A DNA stretch of 64,000 nt from CBDBCU01 sp965203435 (GTDB lineage: Bacteria > Chloroflexota > Dehalococcoidia > Lucifugimonadales > UBA3495): NCBI GenBank assembly GCA_965203435.1, contig CBDBCU010000006.1, positions 434,001 through 498,000 of the forward strand, written 5' to 3'. The notes under the pieces are model-generated. The model was given only the letters and a program-made list of their open reading frames with translations, was not told where the DNA came from and did not search any database. Shown piece by piece: positions 1 through 7,736 of this stretch. Each line of letters starts with the position of its first letter. The first letter of the stretch is position 1. Made by a program: the position numbers and the translations under genes.

Positions 1-1472
1 TGGTACTCCGCCTTTTTCCCGGTTTGCAGGTCTTCCAAGGTGACCTGTAAAGGCAACCGGTTAACGTACAGCGGCGTATATTCCCGATAGCCGGCGCTGA
101 ACTTGGCGGAATAGCAAGCCCCCACGCTGGCCCCGGTCAACTCCGGGTCAACGATACTGGGCATCAGGTCTGACGCGGCGGCTACCTTCTCAGCCCCGAA
201 GTGTTTTTCCAAGTATTCCGGGAAAAGGGAACTCTTGGTAGGCCCGCCGAACAAGATAACCTTAGCCACGTCAGCAGCCAAGTCCGGCAACATCAGTTGC
301 CATACAAAGCGCACCTCCCGCAATTCCCGGTCTTGAGGGGAGTGTCCTTTGTACCTCTCGTAAAGGACTTCCCCCGCGGGCGGATAGCGTATTTCCTCTC
401 CTTCAGGTGTACGGATTTCTTCCTGAGGACGGGTCCACAGGGGGACGGATTTAGCTCCAATATAGGCGTCCCGGGATACAGACAGCGACTGCTCAAGGAA
501 GCGAAGTCCCTCCAAGGCAGCTTTGACGTCTACCACGACTTCGCCTTTCAAGGAGTCTTTGGCGGCATCGATGAGGTTGGCATGATCCAGGGTAATGCAA
601 GGACCTTCTTGCAGTTTAATGTACGGCGTGTTTTCGCTAAGGGTTTCCTTAGCCTGCCGCAACAAGTTTAACTGCACCCTGTAGCCCTGCTTACGGAGCT
701 CCCGGGCCAGCCAGTCGTCGATATCCCAACCGCCGAGCAAAGGGTGACCGTCAGCGCCGTAGATTTGGCTCTTGTCGTCGCCTATTTTCACTACCGCACA
801 GTCGAAAGAGCCGCCCCCGACGTCATAAGCTAGATAAGAGCCTTCCTCCAAGCGACCGGCTATCCGGGCGGCAAGCAGGAACAGAAAAGGCTCCTCGACA
901 ACCCAATGAATGTTGCCGGCCTTTCCCGTTACTTGGCTCAGAGTTTCAGCCAGCCCTTTCCGGTAGGTAAAGTTGGAGTGTACCGGGCAGCCGGCGCGCC
1001 ATTCGTAATCGCCGCTGATGTTGGCCCGGCGAAAAGCCTCCGCCAAGACCTCGCCAACCAAATTCCAAATCGGGAACTCGCGCCCAAACTCTTCGACGCA
1101 GTTGGTGGCAACATTCCACCATTTCGGCGGCCAAGCATCGTCTTCTCCGTACTCATCCCCCGCCAAGTCTCGCTTGTAGGCGTCTCGGACGGAGATGTGC
1201 CAGTTGACATAGTCGTCGGCGGACAGGGCAAACCGCTTGACATCCCGTATGACTCGGGTGATGCCCTCCTCATTCTCCATTTCATCGGCTTCTTCGCCCA
1301 CCTTGATGACGACCCCGCCATCCGGTTGCTTTTGCAGAGCTACCACTGCGGGCATAATCGGCTCATCGCCGAGGATGCTGATGGGCTCGGGTTTGGGCAG
1401 AGCCACTTGTTCAGAATCCCAAGTGGCAACCCGTACGTTGGCGGTTCCGAAATCTACGCCGACGACCTGCAT
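1..1472 (-). CDS. Hsp70/DnaK-like ATPase, C-terminus cut by window edge
   Basis: Reading from the ATG at 1472 gives at least 490 residues before the window edge. The Hsp70/actin-fold ATPase motifs are visible: phosphate-1 GVDFGTA near residue 5, phosphate-2 DVGGGSFD near residue 217, and an adenosine-type VILFGGPT near residue 405. Long insertions and poor similarity outside these motifs suggest a specialised Hsp70 relative rather than housekeeping DnaK. The start overlaps the stop of the upstream GrpE-like gene by one base (TAATG), so the two are translationally coupled. The preceding gene ends in a region that supplies a GGAGG a few bases before the ATG. Client and C-terminal domain are unknown because the 3' end lies outside the window. 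Confidence 0.8.
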   Translation of the reverse strand, partial: MQVVGVDFGTANVRVATWDSEQVALPKPEPISILGDEPIMPAVVALQKQPDGGVVIKVGEEADEMENEEGITRVIRDVKRFALSADDYVNWHISVRDAYKRDLAGDEYGEDDAWPPKWWNVATNCVEEFGREFPIWNLVGEVLAEAFRRANISGDYEWRAGCPVHSNFTYRKGLAETLSQVTGKAGNIHWVVEEPFLFLLAARIAGRLEEGSYLAYDVGGGSFDCAVVKIGDDKSQIYGADGHPLLGGWDIDDWLARELRKQGYRVQLNLLRQAKETLSENTPYIKLQEGPCITLDHANLIDAAKDSLKGEVVVDVKAALEGLRFLEQSLSVSRDAYIGAKSVPLWTRPQEEIRTPEGEEIRYPPAGEVLYERYKGHSPQDRELREVRFVWQLMLPDLAADVAKVILFGGPTKSSLFPEYLEKHFGAEKVAAASDLMPSIVDPELTGASVGACYSAKFSAGYREYTPLYVNRLPLQVTLEDLQTGKKAEY

Positions 1473-2416
1473 TAGGTTTCCTCCGCGATAGGGGTTACGT
1501 TTGCTTTGAGAATAACCAGTTCGCCGAATTCGCCGCCGGTGATGATTACCCCGGGAGCAGTCAGGCGCACCAAGCTGCCACTGGCAATTTCTCTGGACGG
1601 GTGATGCCGAGTTGGGTCAAAGGCCGTGGTTTCTCCGACCTCGCCCAGCAACTCAGCGCCACCATCGCGCAAGGCCAAGGGCAGATGGGTGATGACTTGG
1701 TTGAGTTTCGTTTCCGGGTCATTGGTAGGATGGTAAGCCCGTTGCAGAATGTCGCCGATACGCAACAACATATCCTTACGGACAGCCAAGCGGGATTGCT
1801 CCATTCTGGAGTCAATCGAGTCCCAGAGCGATTTGATTTGGTAGTTGAACCGTTCCTCTTGACTTTTCAACTCGCCGGCATGGTTCTCACGCTGCTGTTT
1901 CAGGTCCGCGGCGTGGGATTCCCGTTGTTGTTGCAAGTCGGCGGCGTGGGATTTCTGCTGTCGTTCCAAATCGGCGGCGTGGGATTCCCGCTGTTGCCTC
2001 AAGCCGGCGGCGTGGGATTCTCGCTGTTTATCCAAGTCGGCGGCGTGGGATTCCCGCAACTGTTCCAAATCCTTTCCTGAAGTTGCGGGCCGCGACACCA
2101 ACGCAGCCATAGGAATGTCTTCAACTCCTACGCCAGGTGCCAGTTGGTAAGAGTTCTTCTTGTTGCCGGGCTTGAAGTGTTGGGACTTCGCGAGGCGGGG
2201 TTGAACTTTTTTCCACCAGTCGCGCCACTCGACTTCAGCAGGTTCTAATACTCGCTTTTCCAATGCCGAGCGCAAACCGGCGGCGTCGGTGTCGAATATC
2301 AGATCCTTGAGGGCTGCGCCGATCAGCTTTAACGGCGCTTTCTCCACCCACCCGGCTACTTCCTCCGGGTCGGTTTCCAAGTAGGCCGCCAAGCCTTTGG
2401 GATTGGGCGAAGTCAT
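1472..2416 (-). CDS. GrpE-like coiled-coil protein, partner of the adjacent Hsp70
   Basis: 314 residues. Residues about 60-92 carry a W-x2-WW segment followed by a Lys-rich stretch and YQL. Residues 121-186 are six 11-residue repeats of the RESHAADLxxQ type, predicting an unusual right-handed hendecad coiled coil. Residues about 205-314 resemble the GrpE tail: a helical piece, then GG-x-GEVGETTAFDPTRHH, a Gly/Val strand and APGV, as in the beta-domain that contacts the DnaK ATPase lobe. I infer a nucleotide-exchange or targeting factor for the downstream Hsp70, which starts at its stop codon. This is by-eye similarity; the N-terminal part is unrecognised. Confidence 0.6.
   Translation of the reverse strand: MTSPNPKGLAAYLETDPEEVAGWVEKAPLKLIGAALKDLIFDTDAAGLRSALEKRVLEPAEVEWRDWWKKVQPRLAKSQHFKPGNKKNSYQLAPGVGVEDIPMAALVSRPATSGKDLEQLRESHAADLDKQRESHAAGLRQQRESHAADLERQQKSHAADLQQQRESHAADLKQQRENHAGELKSQEERFNYQIKSLWDSIDSRMEQSRLAVRKDMLLRIGDILQRAYHPTNDPETKLNQVITHLPLALRDGGAELLGEVGETTAFDPTRHHPSREIASGSLVRLTAPGVIITGGEFGELVILKANVTPIAEET
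1859..2056 (-). repeat. Six tandem 33-bp units coding 11-residue repeats
   Basis: Codons 121-186 of the GrpE-like gene consist of six consecutive 11-residue units: RESHAADLDKQ, RESHAAGLRQQ, RESHAADLERQ, QKSHAADLQQQ, RESHAADLKQQ and RENHAGELKSQ. The DNA repeats with 33-bp periodicity, so copy number could change by slippage without shifting frame. Confidence 0.85.
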
Positions 2417-2481
2417 TGCCGCAAAGCTCCGGTTGTAGAGGTGTCAGGGGTTGCCCGCCCTCGGGCGATTGGGCAACCACC

Positions 2482-2511
2482 ATTATAACCCCTACCATCC
2501 CGCCCTTGCAA
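2482..2511 (-). promoter_or_regulatory. Sigma-70-type promoter for the GrpE-like/Hsp70 operon
   Basis: On the minus strand TTGCAA (2511-2506) and a perfect TATAAT (2487-2482) are 18 bp apart, ending 65 bp before the GrpE-like start codon. Confidence 0.6.
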
Positions 2512-2556
2512 CACCCAAATTCCCCAATTTTCCCTCAATTTCCCCCATTTCCCCGG

Positions 2557-2585
2557 TTGACAACCCCTTTCCCTTGTGCTATCTT
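2557..2585 (+). promoter_or_regulatory. Sigma-70 promoter of the T-box/ilvB transcript
   Basis: TTGACA at 2557-2562 and TATCTT at 2580-2585 are separated by 17 bp, with TGC directly before the -10 (extended -10). The predicted start is near 2592, just ahead of the T-box stem I. Confidence 0.75.
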
Positions 2586-2599
2586 TCCCCAGTAAAAGC

Positions 2600-2888
2600 G
2601 TTGATGGAGACGAGTAGGCAGGAACGCAGCCCTTTAGCGAGCCCGGTCCGGTGCAAGCGGGCGGGTTGACCCTGTTGAAAATCCCTCCGGAGCTGCCAGC
2701 TTAACGGCGTTGCCCGGCGGAATGGGTATCCCCTTTCCCCGGCGCCTAGTAAGCCGGGCCGAGGTTCGTCCCTCGTTATCCCCGACGGGGCATGATAGTG
2801 CCGCTAAGAGAGGTTCGGCCCTTGGCCGAATAAATAGGGTGGTACCGCGGGATAAAACTCCCGTCCCTATGGGGGACGGGACTTTTTT
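2600..2888 (+). promoter_or_regulatory. T-box riboswitch, isoleucine specifier (AUC)
   Basis: A tRNA-sensing leader. Stem I begins with GGAG and the loop-E motif AGTA (2613-2616). On its 3' side GAAA is followed by ATC at 2681-2683 and then CTCC, which pairs with GGAG, matching the layout of known T-boxes where the specifier follows GAAA. The specifier therefore reads Ile. The T-box sequence GGGTGGTACCGCG is at 2837-2849; its TGGT would pair with an ACCA tRNA end, consistent with the A discriminator of tRNA-Ile. A terminator follows directly, so control is by transcription attenuation: uncharged tRNA-Ile should favour read-through into ilvB. Confidence 0.93.
2860..2888 (+). terminator. T-box attenuator terminator
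   Basis: CCCGTCCC (2860-2867) pairs with GGGACGGG (2873-2880), followed by AC and six T residues (2883-2888). Its 5' part competes with the antiterminator formed by the T-box sequence. Confidence 0.9.
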
Positions 2889-2953
2889 ATTGCCCGCAGC
2901 GGCCTTTCCCCAGCCTTTCGCGGCGGGAAAATACCGGATTATCGGAGGCTGCC

Positions 2954-4651
2954 GTGAAACTGAAAGGCGCGCAAATCGTCTGTGAAAGCCTGCTCCAAGA
3001 GGGCGTGGAAGTCCTGTTCGGTCACCCCGGCGGGGCCATTCTGCCCTTCTACGACGCCCTGTGGGGCTACCCCCAGCTGCGCCACATCCTGGTGCGGCAC
3101 GAACAATCCTCTGCCCACGCCGCCGACGGCTACTCCCGGGTCACCGGCAAGGTCGGCGTCTGCGTCGCCACCTCCGGCCCCGGAGCCACCAACCTGGTTA
3201 CTGGCTTGATGGGGGCCAAAGCCGACTCCGTACCGATGGTCGCCATCACCGGCCAGGTGGCCCGCGCCGCCCTCGGCTCCGAAGCCTTTCAGGAATGTGA
3301 CATCTGCTCCATCGCCGCCGTCTGCACCAAGCGCACCTACCTGGTAATGTCCGCGGCCGACCTGGCTCCCACCATCCGCGAAGCCTTCCGCGTGGCCCAG
3401 GAGGGCCGCCCCGGCCCGGTGCTGATCGACATCCCCCGGGATGTGCAGCTCGAGGAAGCGGATTTTGATGGGTATCCCGCCCTCCCGGAGCCGGTGCCGG
3501 AACCCCTGACCGCCGCCACCCGGGAACAGGTAACTAAAGCCGCCCGGCTGATTAACCAGGCCGAGCGGCCGGTGCTGATTGCCGGCCACGGCATCCTCAC
3601 TTCCCACGCCTGGGCGGAACTGAAAACCCTGGCCGAAACGACCGGCATCCCGGTCATCAACACCCTGCTGGGCCTCAGCAGCTTCCCCCGCAATCACCCC
3701 CTCAGCCTGGGGATGCTGGGAATGCATGGGATGTATTGGTCTAACCTGGTGGTCGACCAGGCCGACCTGGTCGTGGGCTTGGGAATGCGCTTTGACGACC
3801 GGGTCACCGGCAAGGCGTCCACCTTTGCCCCCCACGCCCGCATCATCCACCTGGACATTGAACCCAGCCAGGTGGGGCGCAATGTGCCGGTGGAAGTGCC
3901 GTTAGTAGGGGATGCCCGCGCCGTGCTGCAAGCTCTGCTGCCCCTGGTCTCCCCGGTAGCCCGCCCGGAGTGGATGGCTTATATCCAGGACTTGAAAGAC
4001 CAGCACCCTTCCCTGGCGATTCCGCCCAGCGACACCCTCCTGGCCCAGCACGTGATGTCCGAAATCAACGAACTGCTCCAGGAACAGCCGGATACGGTGG
4101 TCGTCACCGGCGTCGGCCAACATCAGATGTGGGCGGCCCAATTCCTGTTCTTTAACGGGGTCAACACCTTTGTCTCCTCCGGCGGCTTGGGGGCTATGGG
4201 CTTCGAGTTGCCGGCGGCCCTGGGGGCCCAGGTCGGCCGGCCTAATACCCCGGTCTGGAGCATCGCCGGCGACGGCGGCATCCAGATGACTTCCCAGGAA
4301 CTGGCCACCGTGGCCCAGGAAAACCTGCCGGTGAAAATCGCCCTGATTAACAACGGCTACTTGGGCATGGTGCGCCAGTGGCAGGAAATGTTCTTTGACA
4401 ACCACCTCAAAGAGGTGCCCATTCCCGGGCCGGAGTTCGTGGAACTGGCCGGGGCCTACGGCATCCCGGCCCTGCGGGTCGCCCATCAGGAGGATGTAAT
4501 GCCGGCCCTGCGGAAAGCCCAGGCCCACAACGGCCCCTATCTGCTGGAGTTCGTCGTGGATCATTCGGTCAACTTGTATCCCATGGTGCCGCCCGGCGGT
4601 TCCCTCGGCGACACTATGGAAGATCCCTTGACCGCCCTAGCCCGCCCCTAA
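2954..4651 (+). CDS. ilvB: Acetolactate synthase, large (catalytic) subunit
   Basis: 565 residues, the normal length for a ThDP-dependent acetolactate synthase. It condenses pyruvate with pyruvate or 2-oxobutyrate in valine/leucine/isoleucine synthesis. The N-terminal ThDP domain has FGHPGGAILPFYD and the catalytic Glu50 in VRHEQSSAH. A central FAD/DHAP-type domain follows, and the C-terminal ThDP/Mg motif GDGGIQMT (near residue 438) with the downstream NN completes the site. The start is GTG with GGAGG at 2944-2948. The Ile T-box upstream supports a true biosynthetic role. No ilvN regulatory subunit or ilvC follows here, so the small subunit must be encoded elsewhere or be absent. Confidence 0.93.
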   Translation: MKLKGAQIVCESLLQEGVEVLFGHPGGAILPFYDALWGYPQLRHILVRHEQSSAHAADGYSRVTGKVGVCVATSGPGATNLVTGLMGAKADSVPMVAITGQVARAALGSEAFQECDICSIAAVCTKRTYLVMSAADLAPTIREAFRVAQEGRPGPVLIDIPRDVQLEEADFDGYPALPEPVPEPLTAATREQVTKAARLINQAERPVLIAGHGILTSHAWAELKTLAETTGIPVINTLLGLSSFPRNHPLSLGMLGMHGMYWSNLVVDQADLVVGLGMRFDDRVTGKASTFAPHARIIHLDIEPSQVGRNVPVEVPLVGDARAVLQALLPLVSPVARPEWMAYIQDLKDQHPSLAIPPSDTLLAQHVMSEINELLQEQPDTVVVTGVGQHQMWAAQFLFFNGVNTFVSSGGLGAMGFELPAALGAQVGRPNTPVWSIAGDGGIQMTSQELATVAQENLPVKIALINNGYLGMVRQWQEMFFDNHLKEVPIPGPEFVELAGAYGIPALRVAHQEDVMPALRKAQAHNGPYLLEFVVDHSVNLYPMVPPGGSLGDTMEDPLTALARP

Positions 4652-4682
4652 TTCCGGCCGGCCCCGTTCCCGGGAGGAAGTT

Positions 4683-5087
4683 TTGCAGGAAGTAACCATC
4701 CAGGAAGCGTCCCGGCGGCTGAATGTCTCCCAGGAGGTCATCCGCCGCTATATCCGGGAGGGCCGGCTGCCGGCCCGCCGCCAGACCGGCGTCGCCGGCC
4801 GCGCCTGGCTGGTTACGCTGCCGGCAGCCGGCTGGCAGGATGACGCCAAAACCCGCATCGGCGGCCTGGCCCAGCAGCTGACCCCTTGGTGGTGGCCCAA
4901 CCCCCGCCGCCAGGGCGAAGTCCATTATGTGGACAGCCTGGGCATTGAGGAAGTGGAGCCGCTGTTCCTCTGCGGCTTGACCAGCCCGGACATCTGGCCG
5001 GCCGTCGGCCACCCCCCGGAACAGCGCTGCCCCCGCTGCCTGACCGAAGCCCAGCGCCGCCACTGGCCCCTGGAAACCCGGGAGTAA
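4683..5087 (+). CDS. Excisionase/MerR-type helix-turn-helix protein
   Basis: 134 residues from a TTG start preceded by GGGAGGAAG. The N-terminus (TIQEASRRLNVSQEVIRRYIREG) is a winged-HTH of the excisionase/MerR DNA-binding family. The C-terminal half is not recognised: it has a WWWP segment and three or four Cys residues (LCGL, RCPRCL), possibly a small metal site. It lies 31 bp after ilvB on the same strand with no terminator between, so it may be co-transcribed and could be a regulator. The 3' end of the gene is copied in the tandem repeat that follows. Confidence 0.6.
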   Translation: MQEVTIQEASRRLNVSQEVIRRYIREGRLPARRQTGVAGRAWLVTLPAAGWQDDAKTRIGGLAQQLTPWWWPNPRRQGEVHYVDSLGIEEVEPLFLCGLTSPDIWPAVGHPPEQRCPRCLTEAQRRHWPLETRE

Positions 5088-5266
5088 TACCGTCATTCCC
5101 GCGCAAGCGGGAATCCCAAGGGGCTGCCCCCTGGAAACCCGGGATATAGTACCGTCATTCCCGCGCAAGCGGGAATCCCGATGTGTTGCCCCCTGGAAAC
5201 CCGGAAATAGTACCGTCATTCCCGCGCAAGCGGGAATCCCGAAAGGCTGTCCTTTGGAAAACCGAG
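5066..5266. repeat. Three 61-62-bp tandem repeats carrying a dispersed palindrome
   Basis: ACCGTCATT starts recur at 5089, 5151 and 5212. Each unit holds a CCTGGAAACCCG segment and the inverted repeat CCCGCGCAAGCGGG found throughout the window. The first CCTGGAAACCCG is the coding end of the preceding HTH gene, so the array grew by duplicating the gene tail plus the palindrome. Direct sequence observation. Confidence 0.9.
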
Positions 5267-5353
5267 AGTAAGGCGCAGTTTCCCTTTGGGTTGCTGTCCA
5301 TCCTTCAACAAGTTCAGGATGAGCGGGGGGATACCCTACAGCAGTACGAAAAA

Positions 5354-5386
5354 GGCCGGGGCGGGTTTTGACTACCCGCCCCGGCC
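5354..5386. terminator. Bidirectional terminator hairpin
   Basis: GGCCGGGGCGGG (5354-5365) pairs with CCCGCCCCGGCC (5375-5386), with A-rich sequence before and T-rich after. It sits between the convergent HTH gene and methyltransferase operon and could serve both. Confidence 0.8.
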
Positions 5387-5413
5387 GCTTTGTCGGCTGA
5401 CCCAAGGATGGAA

Positions 5414-6040
5414 TTAGCTGACCTGATAGACCCAGACCTGATGCAGCACTTCCGGCTCCCCCTTGGGCAGCGGTTGAAAGGCATCCGTAACCTCGACCCG
5501 TTGCCACAAGCCGGCCGCTTCCAAGGCTTCCTGCTTTTCCTTGAAGCCGTTTTCCCGGTAAGTGTCCGTCCGCAGGCTGAAAACGATATGCCCCCCGGGT
5601 TTAGTAACCCGCACCAGTTCATCCAGCGACCCGGCCGGCGCGTGGCCCTGGGTGAACACCCCCACCACCACCGTGGCGTCAAACCGGTCCGTGGCATAGT
5701 CCAGGGTTTCCCCCATCACCATCTGATCCAAAGCCTGGTAGATGTTCTTTTGCCGGGCCACTTCCAGCATCCCCTGGGACAAGTCCATGGCCGTCAGCTG
5801 GCGATAGCCCAGGTCGTAAAGACACTGCCCCACCAACCCGGTGCCGGCCCCGGCGTCCAGGATGACAGCGTCCCGGGCCACATACTGGGCCAGGGTGTCG
5901 GCGGTGCGCTGCGGCGACAGCCAGCCGAAATCGGTTTCCAAATCGCCGTCATACTCCGCCGCCCACTGGTCGTAACGCGCCTCCAGCTCCTGCTCGTTGC
6001 GGGCGGAATAAACCCACTGCACGCGGTTTTGCTCGGTCAT
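5414..6040 (-). CDS. Class I SAM-dependent methyltransferase (METTL27/UbiE-like)
   Basis: 208 residues, start ATG behind GGAAGGAGG. The SAM-binding motif I is LDAGAGTGLVG, then the acidic end of strand beta-2 (AMDLSQGMLE), motif post-I and LVRVTKPGGHIVFS. The N-terminal YDQWAAEYDGDLET is typical of the WBSCR27/METTL27 branch. The substrate cannot be read from sequence. It is the last gene of a minus-strand operon headed by panD and follows the larger methyltransferase by 19 bp. This context makes a small amine or acid derived from beta-alanine a reasonable guess. Confidence 0.75.
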   Translation of the reverse strand: MTEQNRVQWVYSARNEQELEARYDQWAAEYDGDLETDFGWLSPQRTADTLAQYVARDAVILDAGAGTGLVGQCLYDLGYRQLTAMDLSQGMLEVARQKNIYQALDQMVMGETLDYATDRFDATVVVGVFTQGHAPAGSLDELVRVTKPGGHIVFSLRTDTYRENGFKEKQEALEAAGLWQRVEVTDAFQPLPKGEPEVLHQVWVYQVS

Positions 6041-6059
6041 CCCTGCCTCCTTCCTCCGG

Positions 6060-6893
6060 CTAAGCCGCCGGATCCGGCTTGCGGCAGACGAACAGCCCCC
6101 AGCCCACTTCTCGCCGCTCTACCGACAAGGCCGTTTCCCGATACGCCTGGGCCAGATAGGCGAACCGTTCCCGATGTTCGGCATTGCCCCGGGCCGCCGC
6201 ATCGCTCAGCATCCGGTAGCTGGTCTTGAGATGACGGGAAATATCCTCCGCCTCCAGCACCTCGAAACCGGCCGCGCCCAGAGCCTCCTGATAGGATTCG
6301 AAGCTGAAATCCGTATCGTACAGCAGCCGCTCGTACACGAACTTTTGCGCCTCCGGGCCAATCTGCGGCTGCGGCTTGGTCAGGTCGTCAAAGACGAAAA
6401 TCCCCCCGGGTTGCAACACCCGATAGACCTCCGCCAGCACCTTGACCTTGTCCGGCACATGGTAGATGGTGGCCTGGCTCCAGGCGTGGCTAAAGGTTGC
6501 CGGATCAAAGGGCAGCTCGGTCGCCGAGGCTTTCTCAAAGTCGACCCGCTCCCGAATGGCCGGCGGCTCCTCCTCCAGGGCGTCAATGGCGTTGGCGATG
6601 CGGACGCCGCTGAGGTCGACCCCGGTTACCCGGCAGCCCAGGGCGCGGCAGAGAGCCACGGCGGTAGTGCCGCTGCCGCAGCCCACATCCAGGACATAAG
6701 AGTCGGCGGTCAGCCGGCCGCGACGGCGCATCACCTGGTTCAGGTTGGCCCCGGCCTCCAGGAAGGTCATATTGGCTCCGTCCTCGAACAGGCCCCAATG
6801 GACGCTCCCGTCCTTGTCCCACAGGGCGCGGTACACCGCATCCTCGTGGTCGTAATACTCCTCGGTCTGGGCCTCGCTATACTTTGACCGCAT
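6060..6893 (-). CDS. SAM-dependent methyltransferase, glycine/sarcosine/tocopherol-type family
   Basis: 277 residues. The N-terminal EEYYDHEDAVYRALWDK with HWGLF resembles the start of small-molecule N-methyltransferases of the GSMT/SDMT and cyclopropane-synthase-like group. Motif I is LDVGCGSGTTA, motif II TGVDLSGVR, and a post-motif VLQPGGIFVFDD follows. The gene starts 17 bp inside the 3' end of panD, so it is translationally coupled to it. I infer a metabolite methyltransferase working with PanD. The substrate is not shown by sequence. Confidence 0.72.
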   Translation of the reverse strand: MRSKYSEAQTEEYYDHEDAVYRALWDKDGSVHWGLFEDGANMTFLEAGANLNQVMRRRGRLTADSYVLDVGCGSGTTAVALCRALGCRVTGVDLSGVRIANAIDALEEEPPAIRERVDFEKASATELPFDPATFSHAWSQATIYHVPDKVKVLAEVYRVLQPGGIFVFDDLTKPQPQIGPEAQKFVYERLLYDTDFSFESYQEALGAAGFEVLEAEDISRHLKTSYRMLSDAAARGNAEHRERFAYLAQAYRETALSVERREVGWGLFVCRKPDPAA

Positions 6894-7245
6894 TTTCCAC
6901 CCCCGACAGGTACTCCACGAACTCGTTGTTCCGGTTCACCAGGATGGCCCGGGGTTCCACCGGCTTGTCGGTGACCTCAAAGGCCATAATGATGACCTTG
7001 TTCCCCGGATTGGTCAGCTTGGCCGCCGCCCCCTGCACCGACACAATGCCGCTGCCCCGGGCCCCGGAGATGGCGTAGGTCTCGAACCGATTCCCGTTGT
7101 CGATGTCGCAGACCAGGACCTTCTCGTGTTCCCAGATGTCCGACCGGTCCATCAGGCTCTGGTCGATGACCACGCTGCCGATGTAGTCCTCGTCGCAGTT
7201 GGTCACCGTGGCCCGGTGGATCTTGGAGCGCATCAAAATTCGCAT
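6877..7245 (-). CDS. panD: Aspartate 1-decarboxylase proenzyme
   Basis: 122 residues; PanD decarboxylates L-aspartate to beta-alanine. The self-processing site is present: Tyr21-Ile-Gly23-Ser24, where cleavage makes the pyruvoyl group on Ser24. The N-terminal MRSKIHRATVT and the later GARGSG and AAKLTNPGNKVII are family hallmarks. I chose the ATG at 7245, which has GAGGAGGAG just upstream, over an in-frame ATG at 7323. It heads an operon with two methyltransferases and not with panB or panC, so beta-alanine may feed something other than pantothenate. Confidence 0.93.
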   Translation of the reverse strand: MRILMRSKIHRATVTNCDEDYIGSVVIDQSLMDRSDIWEHEKVLVCDIDNGNRFETYAISGARGSGIVSVQGAAAKLTNPGNKVIIMAFEVTDKPVEPRAILVNRNNEFVEYLSGVENAVKV

Positions 7246-7707
7246 GAGTTCTCCTCCTCGTTGCTGGCCGGACTTATGCCCGGCGCTATGGGTTTGCGGG
7301 ATATGGGTAACTGAGCGCGGCATAGCGCGCTGCGGTCGGAATCAATCCGACTTCGCTGGCAAAAGGAATAAGGTACTATCCGACGCGGCGGCTCTGGCAT
7401 CCCGGCGCAGGGCGCAAGGGAATTCCGGCCGGCCGGCCCGAAAGACGCTTAAAGTGGCGGCGGTAAGAAGCTAAGGCTCGCAGGGCAGTTGGCGGCTGGG
7501 GAGGGCGGCCGTGTTGGCCGGGTGGCGGGACAAGCGGGAGCAGCCATAGCCGCGCCGGGAATAGGCCCGGCTAGACCCGCTCCGGGCAAAGCTGCGCTGT
7601 GCCGGCAAAACCGGCGTCTTACGTGATAAACTTACACGCATCCTTATTTTCCCCCTTGCTCTAGTTTCTAGGTATGTTCAGGGTGCGTACGCTTGGGGTA
7701 TTAAAGG
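7246..7707 (-). other. Long GC-rich 5' leader of the panD operon
   Basis: The only good minus-strand promoter lies at 7708-7736, leaving about 455 nt before panD. The stretch is rich in G+C and in short inverted repeats, such as GCCGG/CCGGC around 7601-7615. I looked for RNase P, tmRNA, SRP RNA, SAM and cobalamin riboswitch signatures and recognised none. It contains one short candidate reading frame (7471-7641). It may be a structured regulatory leader or an unknown small RNA. Confidence 0.4.
7471..7641 (-). CDS. Candidate 56-residue Arg/Ser-rich leader ORF
   Basis: In the panD leader an ATG at 7641 follows AAGGGGGAAAATAAGG and opens a 56-codon frame ending in TAG at 7471. The product starts MRVSLSRKTPVL and is very basic (many Arg and Ser), with no recognised domain. 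It could be a leader peptide or simply chance in GC-rich DNA; only the ribosome-binding sequence and the promoter placement support it. Confidence 0.28.
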   Translation of the reverse strand: MRVSLSRKTPVLPAQRSFARSGSSRAYSRRGYGCSRLSRHPANTAALPSRQLPCEP

Positions 7708-7736
7708 ATAATATCGGCATTTCCCCGCCTTGTCAA
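7708..7736 (-). promoter_or_regulatory. Strong sigma-70 promoter driving the panD operon
   Basis: On the minus strand a perfect TTGACA (7736-7731) and TATTAT (7713-7708) are spaced by 17 bp. Confidence 0.78.

Noticed and set aside
2235..2498. 87-residue minus-strand frame overlapping the GrpE-like start
   Set aside because: It covers the promoter and lies in another frame of a well-supported gene; no ribosome site.
5066..5266. CRISPR array
   Set aside because: Only three units; what lies between palindromes is the same sequence again, not unique spacers, and no cas genes are near. It is a tandem repeat.
7246..7707. RNase P RNA, tmRNA or SRP RNA
   Set aside because: Searched by eye on both strands for GAGGAAAGTCCGGGC, the tmRNA ends and tag, and the SRP GGAAGGAAGCAGCC; none found.
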